Origin: Acetispira formosa (nom. nud.)
GTDB lineage: Bacteria; Desulfobacterota; Desulfarculia; Adiutricales; Adiutricaceae
Direction of reading: 5' to 3'
Assembly (NCBI GenBank): GCA_023525915.1
Contig: CP026657.1
Span: 1,116,001 to 1,180,000, forward strand
Length of the DNA stretch: 64,000 bases
Under the pieces are notes generated by a model. The model was not told where the DNA came from. It did no database searches and was given only the letters and a program-made list of their open reading frames with translations. Positions 28,135 to 37,122 of this stretch are shown in pieces; positions within the stretch are counted from its first letter, which is position 1, and every line of letters starts with the position of its first letter. Position numbers and translations under genes: made by a program.

Positions 28135-29364
28135 ATGAAAAATGATGACTTAATTCGGCAAATAATCGACAGCCATAACCGGCCCTTATATCTTTACAGC
28201 CGGAAAATAATGGAAGATCAGGCTGATATTCTGCTGAACAATTTCAGCGGCTTTGATTTCCTGTATTCCATCAAGACCAATCCTTTTCCGCCGGTCGTCA
28301 GATTCGCCGCCTCCAGGGGTTTCGGGGCCGACGCGGCCTCGGCGGCGGAGGTTGATCTGGCCCTGGCGGCGGGAATGGCTCCGGCCAACATTTTCTACTC
28401 CACACCGGGCAAGACGAAAGCGGACCTGGAAAGCTCCCTGGGAAAAGCCCACATCATTGCCGACAGCCTTCATGAGCTTGAGCTTCTGGATCAACTGGCG
28501 GCCGAAAAACGCATGACGGTCCCGGCCGGTCTTAGGGTGAACCCGGATTTCAGCCTGAGCGGCGGCCCCGGCGTGAGCGGCAAATTTGGAATTGATCTTG
28601 AAATCATTTATGAACAGCGGGATTTTCTGCAAAGCCTGAAAAATATCACCATCGAAGGATTGCACATCCACCTGCGCAGCCAGGTGCTTAACAGCCAGGC
28701 GCTGGCCGGATATTATGCCGCCATATTTGACCTGGCGGTTTCACTGAAGCGGGATTTTGGGTGGAACCTTGGCTATATCAACTTTGGCGGCGGGCTGGGC
28801 ATAGTCTATTCCGCTTCTGAAGACCAGCCGCTGGACATACCGTTTTTAAGCGGCGAGTGCACGAGCCTGTGGGCGAAGTATAAAGATGAATTGAAAGCCC
28901 GGCTTATGATTGAAACCGGACGGTTTCTGGTTGGAAAAGCCGGTGATTACCACACGCCCATAGTTGATATAAAAGTATCGCGGGGCCGGAAGTATTTGGT
29001 GGTGCGCAGCGGGCTCAATGGTTTTATGCGTCCCTCGATCGCCGCCCTTATGGCCGGCAGCGGCGTTAACGGGCCTTTGACAAAAAGCGCCGAGCCGCTG
29101 TTCACCTCCGCGCGGGCCTTTGAGGTCTCAATTGTCGGTAAAAGCGGTGGCGGCACCGAAACGGTTGACATAGTCGGCAGTCTCTGCACGGCCACCGACA
29201 TTCTGGCCCTGGATATAGATCTGCCCCAAGCTGCTATCGGCGACATAATCAGGGTCGGCAATGCCGGCAGCTATGCCTATACCCTGTCGCCCCTTCTCTT
29301 TTCCAGCCACCAGCCGCCCATGCAGATTTTTATGAATTCACCAGATAATTTAATCATGGAGTGA
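28135..29364 (+). CDS. Fold-III PLP decarboxylase (diaminopimelate/ornithine decarboxylase family)
   Basis: The 409-residue protein has the alanine-racemase-fold barrel with the PLP lysine K47 in 'DFLYSIKTNPFPPVV', the 'GFGADAASAAEVDLAL' block, the glycine-rich phosphate loop 'INFGGGLGI', and the C-terminal 'GSLCTATDILA' Cys that reaches the partner active site. 'IETGRFLVGKAG' is also typical. It is closest in appearance to LysA-type decarboxylases, but similar proteins make carboxynorspermidine or non-ribosomal metabolites, so I leave the substrate open. The start at 28135 overlaps no gene; DUF721 is directly upstream. Confidence 0.82.
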   Translation: MKNDDLIRQIIDSHNRPLYLYSRKIMEDQADILLNNFSGFDFLYSIKTNPFPPVVRFAASRGFGADAASAAEVDLALAAGMAPANIFYSTPGKTKADLESSLGKAHIIADSLHELELLDQLAAEKRMTVPAGLRVNPDFSLSGGPGVSGKFGIDLEIIYEQRDFLQSLKNITIEGLHIHLRSQVLNSQALAGYYAAIFDLAVSLKRDFGWNLGYINFGGGLGIVYSASEDQPLDIPFLSGECTSLWAKYKDELKARLMIETGRFLVGKAGDYHTPIVDIKVSRGRKYLVVRSGLNGFMRPSIAALMAGSGVNGPLTKSAEPLFTSARAFEVSIVGKSGGGTETVDIVGSLCTATDILALDIDLPQAAIGDIIRVGNAGSYAYTLSPLLFSSHQPPMQIFMNSPDNLIME

Positions 29365-29453
29365 CAGACAGTCTCAGCGGTGAAAGCCACATGGCCGGCC
29401 CATAAAGGATTCTGGGCCTGATAGACGCACTCCGCATATACCAGCCATGACTC

Positions 29454-29489
29454 AAAAAAAATCCCGCCTTGGGGTGCGGGATTTTTTTT
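29454..29489. terminator. Bidirectional rho-independent terminator
   Basis: AAAAAAAATCCCGC-CTTGGGGT-GCGGGATTTTTTTT forms a GC stem bounded by A-run and T-run. It serves both the rightward decarboxylase gene and the leftward cheD. Confidence 0.92.
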
Positions 29490-29505
29490 AGTCTGTACTG
29501 AACAG

Positions 29506-30021
29506 TTAAGCGCGTTGGCGATAAGGATAATAATCGCCCCTGCGGATTCGGTGAGTTTTCATGACCAGGGCCTCATTAGTGCCGGTGTGAAAAATCAGGC
29601 GGCGTCCCTTCAGACCCCCAACGTCTTCGGAGACAACCTTAATGCCGCTTTTCTTGAGAAGCTTTCTGGCCATCTTGATGTTCTTATCGCCAATATTGCC
29701 GCTCGAGATCATGCCGGCAGCTTCGCCGCCGCCAAAGATCTGAGCCTCGATATCTTCGATACGGCTGCCTTGTTTCTGCATCAATTTGATGAGAGCCGGA
29801 ATGGCCACATTGGCATATTCCACAGTGGGGCGGCCGCCGAAGGCTTTAGTCTTCGGATAGAGAAAGTGATTCATGCCGCCGATTTTAAGGCGGCGGTCAT
29901 GCAGACAAACGGCCACACAGGTTCCCAGAACAGTGGAAACCATGGCCGGTTCACCCAGCGCGAAAATGCCGCCGGGTTCCAGGTGATAGCGATATACTTC
30001 AATCGCGTTGTTCGTTGACAT
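29506..30021 (-). CDS. cheD: Chemoreceptor glutamine deamidase CheD
   Basis: The 171-residue protein (start 'MSTNNAIEVYRYHLEPGGIF', GGGGG upstream) deamidates chemoreceptor glutamines and modulates chemotaxis. It has the catalytic Cys in 'VLGTCVAVCLHD', the catalytic His in 'GGMNHFLYP', and the later 'EAQIFGGGEA' and 'GDKNI' blocks. The frame extends upstream to 30069, but that part has no ribosome site. No other chemotaxis gene is adjacent; motA/motB are about 3 kb away on the other strand. Confidence 0.93.
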   Translation of the reverse strand: MSTNNAIEVYRYHLEPGGIFALGEPAMVSTVLGTCVAVCLHDRRLKIGGMNHFLYPKTKAFGGRPTVEYANVAIPALIKLMQKQGSRIEDIEAQIFGGGEAAGMISSGNIGDKNIKMARKLLKKSGIKVVSEDVGGLKGRRLIFHTGTNEALVMKTHRIRRGDYYPYRQRA

Positions 30022-30945
30022 ATAATAATTTCCCCCAAGTTGTTCGATACTTTTAGAGATATACCACACTCTGTTGTGATATACAAGCGAAAATTACTAA
30101 TAATAGCCTTTTTTTTATAAAATCATATGGAGATAGGCCTTATTGGTTATGTTTAGAGGCTGATTGATATATAAATTAAGCATAAATTATATCTAAATAT
30201 AGTGATTATGCTTATCTTTTAATGGCCTCCAGACCGTCAATATTCCGTGGTTTTTCCTCGGACGACTGGCGGTACTCTCCGCTTTCCCTTCCCTGCCAGG
30301 ATGTCACCGGGTAAAACGAGTGATTTTTGACCGGTGGGCAACCTGTTGAGCGTCACAACTAATCTCTGATGTTCCGTCTCGCTATCACTGGACTCCTCTA
30401 TTGAGGCGGGGTGGATTTGAGAAAGGCCGGAATGGACTCGGTGAAGAAAGGAAGCAAATCGAATGCCATTTAAGGCGTCAGGACGCCGACAGCCTCGGCG
30501 GGAGCGCTCCGGCCTCTCCATTGCGGCCGAATGCGGAATAAATTATAACATATTTCGATAAAATCCACATTTATATTTCCAAATAAAACCAACGACCATA
30601 TTAGCGGCCATAGCGGCGGGGCTTCGCTCTTAATACGATGATGGCCGCCAAAACTAACGATTACGGGAAACCGCAACCTAGACGTGGGGTCCGGGCCCCG
30701 CCCGGCGGCGGGATAAAAAGGTTTAATTTGTGGGGGTTTTCTGTTAAACTGAAAAAATGGTTAATATGTGCGGTATGTTCCGCTCTCTTGGCTCAGTATC
30801 GTCAACAGCGGCATGCCCGGAACCCTCCGGCGACGGAGGTGAAACCAGTATTGAGCTTAAATGAGCCGCCGATTGGGGCCGGCTCCATCCGGGCCTTGAG
30901 GCCGCCAAACACATGAGCCGCGCCCGGCGCGGCTGGAGGAAAAAC
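30022..30945. other. Long intergenic region made of dispersed repeats
   Basis: Bases 30022-30236 are AT-rich (likely cheD promoter). Bases 30237-30535 hold a diverged copy of the type D repeat family seen at 42.65 kb ('GAGACGGAACATCAG' against 'GAGACGGAGCGCCAG'). Bases 30631-30682 are a half copy of the type C inverted repeat. The rest is unremarkable. Open frames here follow the repeat and are not credible genes. rpoN, which commonly precedes hpf, is not here. Confidence 0.65.
30631..30682. repeat. Half copy of type C inverted repeat
   Basis: 'TTAATACGATGATGGCCGCC' followed by 'GATTACGGGAAACCGCAACC' matches the right arm of 24730-24885 with a few changes; the left arm is missing. Confidence 0.75.
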
Positions 30946-31494
30946 ATGCAGTATTCCGTTACCTTCAGACACATGGAACCATCTGATCATCTGAAAGAGT
31001 ATAGCCATGATAAATTGTTGAGGCTGGAAAAATACCTTGACGCCGTTATCGACGCCGAAGTGGTCATGACTGTGGAAAAATTCCGCCACAAGGCCGAGGT
31101 TCTCATCACCAGCGACGGACTGAAAATAAAAGCTGAAGAGGAAACTGAAGATATGTATTCCGCCATTGATATGGTGGTCGACAAACTTGAAAAGCAGATT
31201 AAGAGACAGCGCGAAAAACAGAAATCCCACAAGGGCGACGCCGGCAAAAGAACCGTCCGCCTTTCCGGGGACGGCTCCTCTGCGGATGCGGCTGATGAAG
31301 ATTCCGACGACGTTCCGCCCATTGACCGCCATATAACCATCAAACCTGAAACCATGACCTTGGAAGAGGCCGGGGCTCAGCTGGCCGCCGGCTCCAGCCC
31401 CCAGGTCGTCTTCATCAACAGTGAAGACAGCGCCCTCTCCATCCTCCGCCAGACTGCCAACGGCCAGTTGGAGCTGGTTACCGTCCAGCAGTAA
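30946..31494 (+). CDS. hpf: Ribosome hibernation promoting factor, long form
   Basis: The 182-residue protein starts at ATG 30946 ('MQYSVTFRHMEPSDHLKEYS'), with GGAGG upstream; the in-frame ATG at 30913 has none. Residues 1-100 are the ribosome-binding HPF/YfiA domain. After a linker of acidic and Ser residues, the C-terminal domain ('IKPETMTLEEAGAQL', 'VVFINSEDSALSILR') marks the long form, which dimerises ribosomes into 100S particles. ptsN follows 17 bases downstream, and rapZ after that, the standard order downstream of rpoN in proteobacteria. Confidence 0.9.
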   Translation: MQYSVTFRHMEPSDHLKEYSHDKLLRLEKYLDAVIDAEVVMTVEKFRHKAEVLITSDGLKIKAEEETEDMYSAIDMVVDKLEKQIKRQREKQKSHKGDAGKRTVRLSGDGSSADAADEDSDDVPPIDRHITIKPETMTLEEAGAQLAAGSSPQVVFINSEDSALSILRQTANGQLELVTVQQ

Positions 31495-31511
31495 ACGGCT
31501 GCTGTTTTTCA

Positions 31512-31964
31512 ATGCTCTTGAGCGACTACATCAGGCGGGAGCACATCCTCACCGGCTTTGAGGCCCCGGACAAATCCGGGGCTTTGGCCGGGTTGTGCCG
31601 TTTCGCCGCCGCCCTCGCGGGACTCGACACTGAGGCCCTTCTGGCTGTGGTGATGGACCGCGAAGCCATGGGCTCAACCGGGCTGGGCGGCGGAGTGGCC
31701 CTCCCGCACGGCAAAAGCCCCCTGGTGGATAAACCCCTGGTGGTGCTGGCCACTTCAAAAAATGGGGTGGATTTCGACAGCATCGATGGACGGCCTGTCC
31801 GTCTGTTTATCCTTCTTTTGACTCCAGCCGCCGGTGACAGCCGGGAACATCTTCAGCTGCTGGCCCGCCTGGGCGCGATGTTTAAATCACCTGATGCGGT
31901 TAATGAAGTCCTTCAGGCTGGATCGGCGGAGGAAATCTTTGAATTCATTGCCAGACGACAATGA
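31512..31964 (+). CDS. ptsN: PTS EIIA-Ntr-like (fructose-type EIIA) protein
   Basis: The 150-residue protein has the fructose/mannitol EIIA fold with the phosphorylation site H66 in 'GLGGGVALPHGKSPLVDKP'. Located between hpf and rapZ, it corresponds to EIIA-Ntr, which regulates by phosphorylation state and does not transport sugar. 'LILLLTPAAGDSREHLQLLARL' type sequence (core 'LLTPAAGDSREHLQLL') is the expected C-terminal block. The mannose-type PTS proteins downstream may belong to the same phosphorelay. No EI or HPr gene is in the window. Confidence 0.88.
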   Translation: MLLSDYIRREHILTGFEAPDKSGALAGLCRFAAALAGLDTEALLAVVMDREAMGSTGLGGGVALPHGKSPLVDKPLVVLATSKNGVDFDSIDGRPVRLFILLLTPAAGDSREHLQLLARLGAMFKSPDAVNEVLQAGSAEEIFEFIARRQ

Positions 31965-32028
31965 CGTCTCCGCCAGCGACATCCCCCGATGCGATTGGTG
32001 GAAAATTATGGAGTGAAATAATTCAGCC

Positions 32029-32904
32029 ATGAATCAACCTGTTACCGGTCGTCTGGTTATAGTCACGGGGCTTTCCGGCTCCGGGAAATCCACTGCCCTG
32101 AAAGCTTTGGAGGATATCGGCTATCTGACCATCGACAATCTCCCGGTGGTTCTGCTGCCGAAATTTCTGGCCATTCGCAAAGAAAGCGGCGGCTTTATCC
32201 GCATGGCCGTGGGCATGGACGCGCGCGAAGCGGAACTGGTGGATTGCTTTGAAAACGTGTATGAAGAAGCCCGTGAAATGGGCTATGATCTGTCGCTATT
32301 GTTCCTGGAGGCCCAGGACAAGGCCCTGGTAAACCGGTTTTCGGAAACGCGCCGTCCCCATCACCTGGCCAAAGGCGGCGACATCCTTTCCGGGATAAAG
32401 GCCGAGCGTGAATACCTTGAGCCCTTGCGCCGCCGGGCCGACGATGTTATCGACAGCACCTCCATGAAGGCCTCGGCCCTCCGGGAACTGGTGATCGAGC
32501 GCTTCAGCCATACGGGTGAACGGCCGGTCATGGCTGTGGAAATACTGTCTTTCGGCTTTAAAAACGGACTCCCGCCTGAGGCTGATTTGATGGTTGACGT
32601 CCGTTTTCTGCCCAATCCTTTTTATCTGGATCACCTCAGAAACCTTGACGGAAGAGACCAGCCGGTTATAGACTATGTGTTGAACGCGCCTGAAACCAAG
32701 GGCTTTCTCATGCGTTTTGTCGATATGCTGCACTATCTTCTGCCCCTTTACCAAAAGGAGGGCAAATCATATCTGACCATAGCCGTCGGCTGTACGGGCG
32801 GTCAGCATCGCAGTGTGGCTGTGGCCGGTTTTCTCTGGGAGGAGCTGAAAAAGTTCACCGGTGAGGGCCAGGTTCATTTAAGACACCGCGACCTCGCCGG
32901 ATAG
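32029..32904 (+). CDS. rapZ: RNase adapter / nucleotide-binding protein RapZ
   Basis: The 291-residue protein has an N-terminal P-loop 'VTGLSGSGKSTALKALED' (about 12-29), 'YLTIDNLPVVLLP', and the C-terminal domain with 'SFGFKNGLPPEADLMVDVRF' and 'VGCTGGQHRSVAVA'. In E. coli RapZ binds glucosamine-6-phosphate and the sRNA GlmZ; outside the gammaproteobacteria its role is less known but the family and the pts neighbourhood are conserved. It starts 64 bases after ptsN and is followed by a mannose-type EIIA. Confidence 0.93.
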   Translation: MNQPVTGRLVIVTGLSGSGKSTALKALEDIGYLTIDNLPVVLLPKFLAIRKESGGFIRMAVGMDAREAELVDCFENVYEEAREMGYDLSLLFLEAQDKALVNRFSETRRPHHLAKGGDILSGIKAEREYLEPLRRRADDVIDSTSMKASALRELVIERFSHTGERPVMAVEILSFGFKNGLPPEADLMVDVRFLPNPFYLDHLRNLDGRDQPVIDYVLNAPETKGFLMRFVDMLHYLLPLYQKEGKSYLTIAVGCTGGQHRSVAVAGFLWEELKKFTGEGQVHLRHRDLAG

Positions 32905-33005
32905 GCCCCCGGAAGCGCTGCTCAAAGGCGCTTCCGTCCGGTTTAATATATATGAAAGGCGGAAACAGTCGTCCGGGGTGACGGCCGGTTTCCATATGTT
33001 TGAAT

Positions 33006-33431
33006 ATGATTGGTATAGTCATCGTGACCCACGGCCTTTTGGGCCAGGAAGTGCTTAAAACAGCCGAATTCATTGTCGGCAGCCTTGACGGCTGCGTCAC
33101 TGTTTCCATCGACGGTGTGCGCAGCCCCGATTCCATGAGGCAGTCCATTGGAGAAGCCATTAAACGCGTCAATCGCGGTTCGGGTGTTCTGGTTCTGACT
33201 GATATGTTCGGAGGCACGCCATCCAATATCAGCCTGTCCTTTCTGGAGGAGGGCCGGGTTGAAGTTCTGACCGGGGTAAATCTGCCGATGCTGATAAAAG
33301 CCGTGCAGCTGCGCGACAAGTCGACCCTGGCTGAAGCGGCCCAGAGCATCAGTGAGCACGCCCGCAAAAGTATCACCGTAGCCGGAGAACTCCTGGGTTC
33401 CGGGCAGGGCCCGGCGGCCAAATCCAAGTGA
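33006..33431 (+). CDS. PTS mannose-type EIIA
   Basis: This 141-residue protein starts 'MIGIVIVTHGLLGQEVLKTA', with the phosphorylation site H9, and has 'VLVLTDMFGGTPSNISLSFL', the mannose-family EIIA signature. An alternative TTG start two codons upstream exists; neither has a strong ribosome site. It is the first of three PTS genes (IIA, IIB, IIC) downstream of rapZ. Because IID is missing, a regulatory role may be as likely as sugar uptake. Confidence 0.9.
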   Translation: MIGIVIVTHGLLGQEVLKTAEFIVGSLDGCVTVSIDGVRSPDSMRQSIGEAIKRVNRGSGVLVLTDMFGGTPSNISLSFLEEGRVEVLTGVNLPMLIKAVQLRDKSTLAEAAQSISEHARKSITVAGELLGSGQGPAAKSK

Positions 33432-33457
33432 TGGTTTCCCCCGGGCGTCGGTTTGGG

Positions 33458-33487
33458 CGGCCATCATCGTATTAAGATATGCGCCTT
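33458..33487. repeat. Fragment of type C repeat
   Basis: 'GGCGGCCATCATCGTATTAA' matches the inner arm of the 24730-24885 element. Confidence 0.55.
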
Positions 33488-33644
33488 TCGTTTATGGCAG
33501 CAGACCCACCGGACAAAAATTACATTTTTTGCCCGGCCGGGGGCCGCGAGTTGAGAGAGAAAAGCGTTTTTCGCTTGGGACAATTATTCGAATGCAATTT
33601 GTAACGAAGATTCTGTGACTTTTAATGATGTCAGGGGAAATCAT

Positions 33645-34130
33645 GTGACTTTGGTTTGGACTAGAATAGATCAGAAGCTGATCCACGGCCAGATATCGCT
33701 GGCCTGGGTGCCCCATTTGAAAATCGACGCGATTGTCGTGGCCGATACGGAGATGAAGGATAACCCAAAAGGGCAGCGATTTATGAAAATGGGGCTGCCC
33801 CCGGAAATTAAGGCCACTTTTTTTGTGGACCCGCGTTTTATCACCGAAACCCTGGAAATGAATGAACTCAGCCGCCGCCGGGTGCTGCTGCTGTTCCGGG
33901 ATATGGAAGGGCTGTGTGCGGCTGTCAATTCCGGCCTCTCTTTAAGCAAAGTCAATCTGGGCTATCACGCCTGTACCCCCCTGGACCCGGTGGTGACTCG
34001 CCTGGGTGACGCATTTTATGTCTGCGAGAGGGATATGGCCGGTTTGTGCGAACTCTACACCAGCGGTCTGGAGATAATCCTTCAGACCATTCCCAGCGAT
34101 AAGGCCGTGCGCTGGGTACCCGCCAAGTAA
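33645..34130 (+). CDS. PTS mannose/sorbose-type EIIB
   Basis: The 161-residue protein is read from a GTG at 33645 with AGGGGAA upstream; the open frame also continues ten codons further to a weaker GTG at 33615. The phosphorylation site is H14 in 'RIDQKLIHGQISLAW', which matches the family RIDxRLIHGQ signature with Gln for the usual Arg. 'VDPRFITETLEMNELSRRRV' and 'VNLGYHACTP' follow. It accepts phosphate from the EIIA upstream and would pass it to the sugar bound by EIIC. EIIC begins 22 bases downstream. Confidence 0.88.
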   Translation: MTLVWTRIDQKLIHGQISLAWVPHLKIDAIVVADTEMKDNPKGQRFMKMGLPPEIKATFFVDPRFITETLEMNELSRRRVLLLFRDMEGLCAAVNSGLSLSKVNLGYHACTPLDPVVTRLGDAFYVCERDMAGLCELYTSGLEIILQTIPSDKAVRWVPAK

Positions 34131-34152
34131 ACCGGCAAATCGAAAAACCGCT

Positions 34153-34869
34153 ATGATAGTCAGTTTTTTATGCCCGATTCTCCTGGGGGCCCTCCTGAAT
34201 CTGGACAAACAGGTCTTTGGCCCCTTTATGGTCAACCGGCCTCTGGTGACGGGGCTGGTGATCGGTTTTGTCATCGGAGATGTTTACAAAGGCATTTGGA
34301 TGGGGATGTCGGTTGAACTTCTGTGGCTGGCCACCATGCCCCTTGGCGGCTCCCTGACCCCTAACGGCGGGCTGGCCGTCACGGCCGCCCTAACCGGCTG
34401 GGCCGGCCAGGCCCTTTTTGAAGCCGGCGGCTTCCCTCCGCCGGGGGTGAGCGCCGGGCTGACAAATGCCGGGCTGGTTCTGTCGTTCCTGACCGTGCCC
34501 GTCTGGGCCAGGGCTTTCATTGTTATCGACCGCATAGCCCGTAAAGCCGCGCCTTCTCAGGTGGCCGGAGCCTGGGCCGATCTGGCCGCCGGGCGCGACC
34601 CGCATTTCTTCCGCCGCAACCTCATTGGGGTTGGGGTGAATTATCTGGCGGCGGTGGTTTGTCTGTTAGTGGCGGTTCTGGTCAACATGTTCCTTTTGAA
34701 GCTGGTGGCCATGGCCGCCCCGCAAGCGGTGCTGGTCAATCTGGGCTTCACTTTCACCTTCATTCCCTTTCTGGGCCTGTTCGGCATGGCCGTGTTCATT
34801 GAGTCCAAAACCGTGACCCATTATCTCGGCGGCCTTCTGGCCAGCCTCCTGGTGCTTAGCGCTATTTGA
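34153..34869 (+). CDS. PTS mannose-type EIIC membrane component
   Basis: This 238-residue protein is very hydrophobic with six or more membrane segments. It has the family block 'NRPLVTGLVIGFVIGDVYKG' and 'GMSVELLWLATMPLGGSLTP'. It belongs to the mannose/sorbose EIIC family. The usual partner EIID is not downstream; rimI follows immediately (ATG at 34871, one base after the stop), so the transporter is either incomplete or has an unlinked EIID. Confidence 0.85.
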   Translation: MIVSFLCPILLGALLNLDKQVFGPFMVNRPLVTGLVIGFVIGDVYKGIWMGMSVELLWLATMPLGGSLTPNGGLAVTAALTGWAGQALFEAGGFPPPGVSAGLTNAGLVLSFLTVPVWARAFIVIDRIARKAAPSQVAGAWADLAAGRDPHFFRRNLIGVGVNYLAAVVCLLVAVLVNMFLLKLVAMAAPQAVLVNLGFTFTFIPFLGLFGMAVFIESKTVTHYLGGLLASLLVLSAI

Positions 34870-34870
34870 C

Positions 34871-35374
34871 ATGACCTCCGGTGACGACGCAATAAAAGGC
34901 AAATCGCCTTACACTCTGGTGCGGCTGAAGGAATCGGACCTGTTGGCCGTTATGGCCCTGGAACAGGCCTGTTTTGTCCAGCCCTGGACGCGTGATAATT
35001 TTCTGGGCGAACTGCGCCGCAAGGTGACGGTGGCCATGGGGCTGAGGTATGACGGTATGCTGGTGGCCCAGTGTTTTTTCTGGCTGATCTCGCCGGAGAT
35101 CCATCTATTGAATGTGGCGGTAGCCCCCAGATTCCGGGGGCTGGGACTGGCCCGGCGGCTCCTGACGGTGATGTTTTCCATCGGGCGCAAGGCCGGGGTG
35201 AAGACGGTTTTTCTGGAGGCCCGGCCCAGCAACCTCTCAGCCATAGGGCTTTATAAATCTTTGGGTTTTGAAGTTGCCGGGGTCCGGCCTGATTATTATG
35301 AAGACGGTGAGGACGCGGTTTTGATGACTCTGGAAATGGGTCCGCCGGAACCGGCCGCCGGTTACGGTTTTTAA
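34871..35374 (+). CDS. rimI: GNAT N-acetyltransferase, RimI-like
   Basis: The 167-residue protein has the acetyl-CoA-binding GNAT core 'LNVAVAPRFRGLGLARRLL' and 'FLEARPSNLSAIGLYKSLGF', then 'YEDGEDAVLMTLEM', all typical of RimI, which acetylates the N-terminus of ribosomal protein S18. It follows the EIIC gene directly, an arrangement that suggests co-transcription but no functional link. Other GNAT substrates are possible. Confidence 0.82.
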   Translation: MTSGDDAIKGKSPYTLVRLKESDLLAVMALEQACFVQPWTRDNFLGELRRKVTVAMGLRYDGMLVAQCFFWLISPEIHLLNVAVAPRFRGLGLARRLLTVMFSIGRKAGVKTVFLEARPSNLSAIGLYKSLGFEVAGVRPDYYEDGEDAVLMTLEMGPPEPAAGYGF

Positions 35375-35436
35375 AAAAAGTCACTTTCTCTTAAAAACGA
35401 GCCGCCGAATCCGGCGGCAGGCCTTGAAATGGACGC

Positions 35437-36858
35437 ATGAAAATGGCGGATAAAATACTGATAGTTGATGATGAAAAAGATATCCGCCTGACTGTGGGCG
35501 GTATTCTGGGCGATGAGGGTTATCTTGTGGCCCAGGCTTCCTCCGGCCCTGAGGCTCTGGAGCGGATTGATGAATCCGTGCCGGAGGCGATTATTCTCGA
35601 TTTATGGATGCAGAATTCCGAACAGGGTTTTGATGTTCTGGCCCGTATCAAGGACGAGTATCCGCAATTGCCGGTGGTGGTCATCTCCGGCCACGGCAAT
35701 ATTGAGACAGCGGTTAAAGCTGTGAAAATGGGGGCTTTTGATTACATTGAAAAACCCCTGTCGGCCGACAAGCTCCTCATGACGGTTGAACGGGCCCTGA
35801 AGTTCCGGCGGCTGTCGGCCGAGAACCAGATTTTAAAAACGCGCCCCGGACAGGAGGGCGCGGCCATAATCGGCCACAGTCCGGCCCTGATGGAGCTGAT
35901 GAATAAAATCAAGGTGGTGGCCCCGACTCCGGCTTCCGTCCTCATCACCGGTGAAAACGGAGTGGGCAAGGAACTGGCGGCCCGCACCCTTCATCAGCTG
36001 TCCCAAAGGGCCGACCGCCCGATGGTGGAGGTCAACTGCGCGGCCATACCGGAGGAACTGGTTGAGAGCGAACTTTTCGGCCATGAGAAGGGCGCGTTCA
36101 CCGGGGCCACGGCCCGCAAGCAGGGCCGCTTTGATCAGGCCAATAATTCCACCCTGTTTCTCGACGAAATAGGCGACATGAGCCTGAAAGCCCAGGCCAA
36201 AGTTCTGCGCATACTTCAGGAACAAAAATTTGAGCGGGTCGGCGGTGTGAAAACCATCAGCGTTGATGTGCGTATCATTGCCGCCAGCAATAAAAACCTG
36301 GAAGAAGAAATCGAGCGGGGAGCTTTCCGGCAGGATTTGTATTACCGCCTGAACGTGGTGCCTCTCAGAGTGCCCCCGCTCCGGGAGCGGCGGGAGGACA
36401 TTCCGCTCCTGACCGATACATTTCTCAGCCAGTACACCCGCGACAACAACTTGGGTTCCAAGCGAATTTCCGAGGCGATGATGGATGAGCTGATGGAACG
36501 GCCCTGGCCCGGCAACGTCCGTGAACTGAAAAACACTGTGGAACGCCTGGCTATTATGACACAGGGTGAAGTGATTGATTATGATCCGTCATCGCCCTCC
36601 GGGCGGCGGGTTTCGATTGCGGCTTCGCCCGCGGCGGCGGTTTCCGCCGGGGAGACGGCGGCTGCCGGGGACCAGAGTTATATGAATTTACCCTACCGCG
36701 AAGCCAGGGCGGAATTTGAACGCAACTATCTGAGGCATCAGCTTGAGGCTCACGATCACAATATCACCCAGACCGCCGAGGCCATTGACATGGACCGCAC
36801 CAGTCTCCACAAGAAGCTGAAAGCGCTGGGATTTAAAGATTGGATTGAAGGCAGGTAG
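35437..36858 (+). CDS. NtrX-like sigma-54-dependent response regulator
   Basis: The 473-residue protein has a receiver domain (about 5-120) with phospho-acceptor D55 in 'AIILDLWMQN', an AAA+ domain (about 145-375) with Walker A 'TGENGVGKEL', the sigma-54-contact loop 'GAFTGA', 'LFLDEIGDM' and the arginine-finger region, and a C-terminal Fis-type helix-turn-helix ('TQTAEAIDMDRTSLHKKLKA'). Receiver phrases 'NSEQGFDVL' and 'GHGNIETAVKAVKMGAFDY' resemble NtrX. The partner kinase (NtrY) is not adjacent. It activates promoters of RNA polymerase containing sigma-54; targets unknown. Confidence 0.9.
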   Translation: MKMADKILIVDDEKDIRLTVGGILGDEGYLVAQASSGPEALERIDESVPEAIILDLWMQNSEQGFDVLARIKDEYPQLPVVVISGHGNIETAVKAVKMGAFDYIEKPLSADKLLMTVERALKFRRLSAENQILKTRPGQEGAAIIGHSPALMELMNKIKVVAPTPASVLITGENGVGKELAARTLHQLSQRADRPMVEVNCAAIPEELVESELFGHEKGAFTGATARKQGRFDQANNSTLFLDEIGDMSLKAQAKVLRILQEQKFERVGGVKTISVDVRIIAASNKNLEEEIERGAFRQDLYYRLNVVPLRVPPLRERREDIPLLTDTFLSQYTRDNNLGSKRISEAMMDELMERPWPGNVRELKNTVERLAIMTQGEVIDYDPSSPSGRRVSIAASPAAAVSAGETAAAGDQSYMNLPYREARAEFERNYLRHQLEAHDHNITQTAEAIDMDRTSLHKKLKALGFKDWIEGR

Positions 36859-36884
36859 GCGGCAGTTATAAAGCGGCGGGCCGC

Positions 36885-37085
36885 CCCGCAGGGGAGCGGG
36901 AGCGCCAGCGACTGGTTTTTAACAAAATTGTGAGCAGCAATTCTCAAAATGGATGGCGTTTAAAAAATAGCGGGGCAACCCGTAGGGGAGACGGAGCGCC
37001 AGCGACTGGTTTCGAGGCCGCTAAAGCCGCTTGCGGAGCAAAAACCACGCTTTTTGCGTAGCCGATGGGCTGCTGGTTCAAGGGA
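36885..37085. repeat. Type D dispersed repeats, two copies
   Basis: 'AGCGCCAGCGACTGGTT' occurs at 36901-36917 and again within 36991-37012, followed by 'GCAAAAACCACGCTTTTTGC', a hairpin also present at 61.97 kb in the other orientation. The segment fills the space between the response regulator and yihY. Confidence 0.75.
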
Positions 37086-37122
37086 AAAAGGTTATATTTA
37101 AATATAGTGGGGTCTTTTGTGG

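Noticed and set aside
30237..30521. 94-codon leftward frame similar to one at 42618-42848
   Set aside because: Both lie in the type D repeat and resemble each other only because the DNA repeats.
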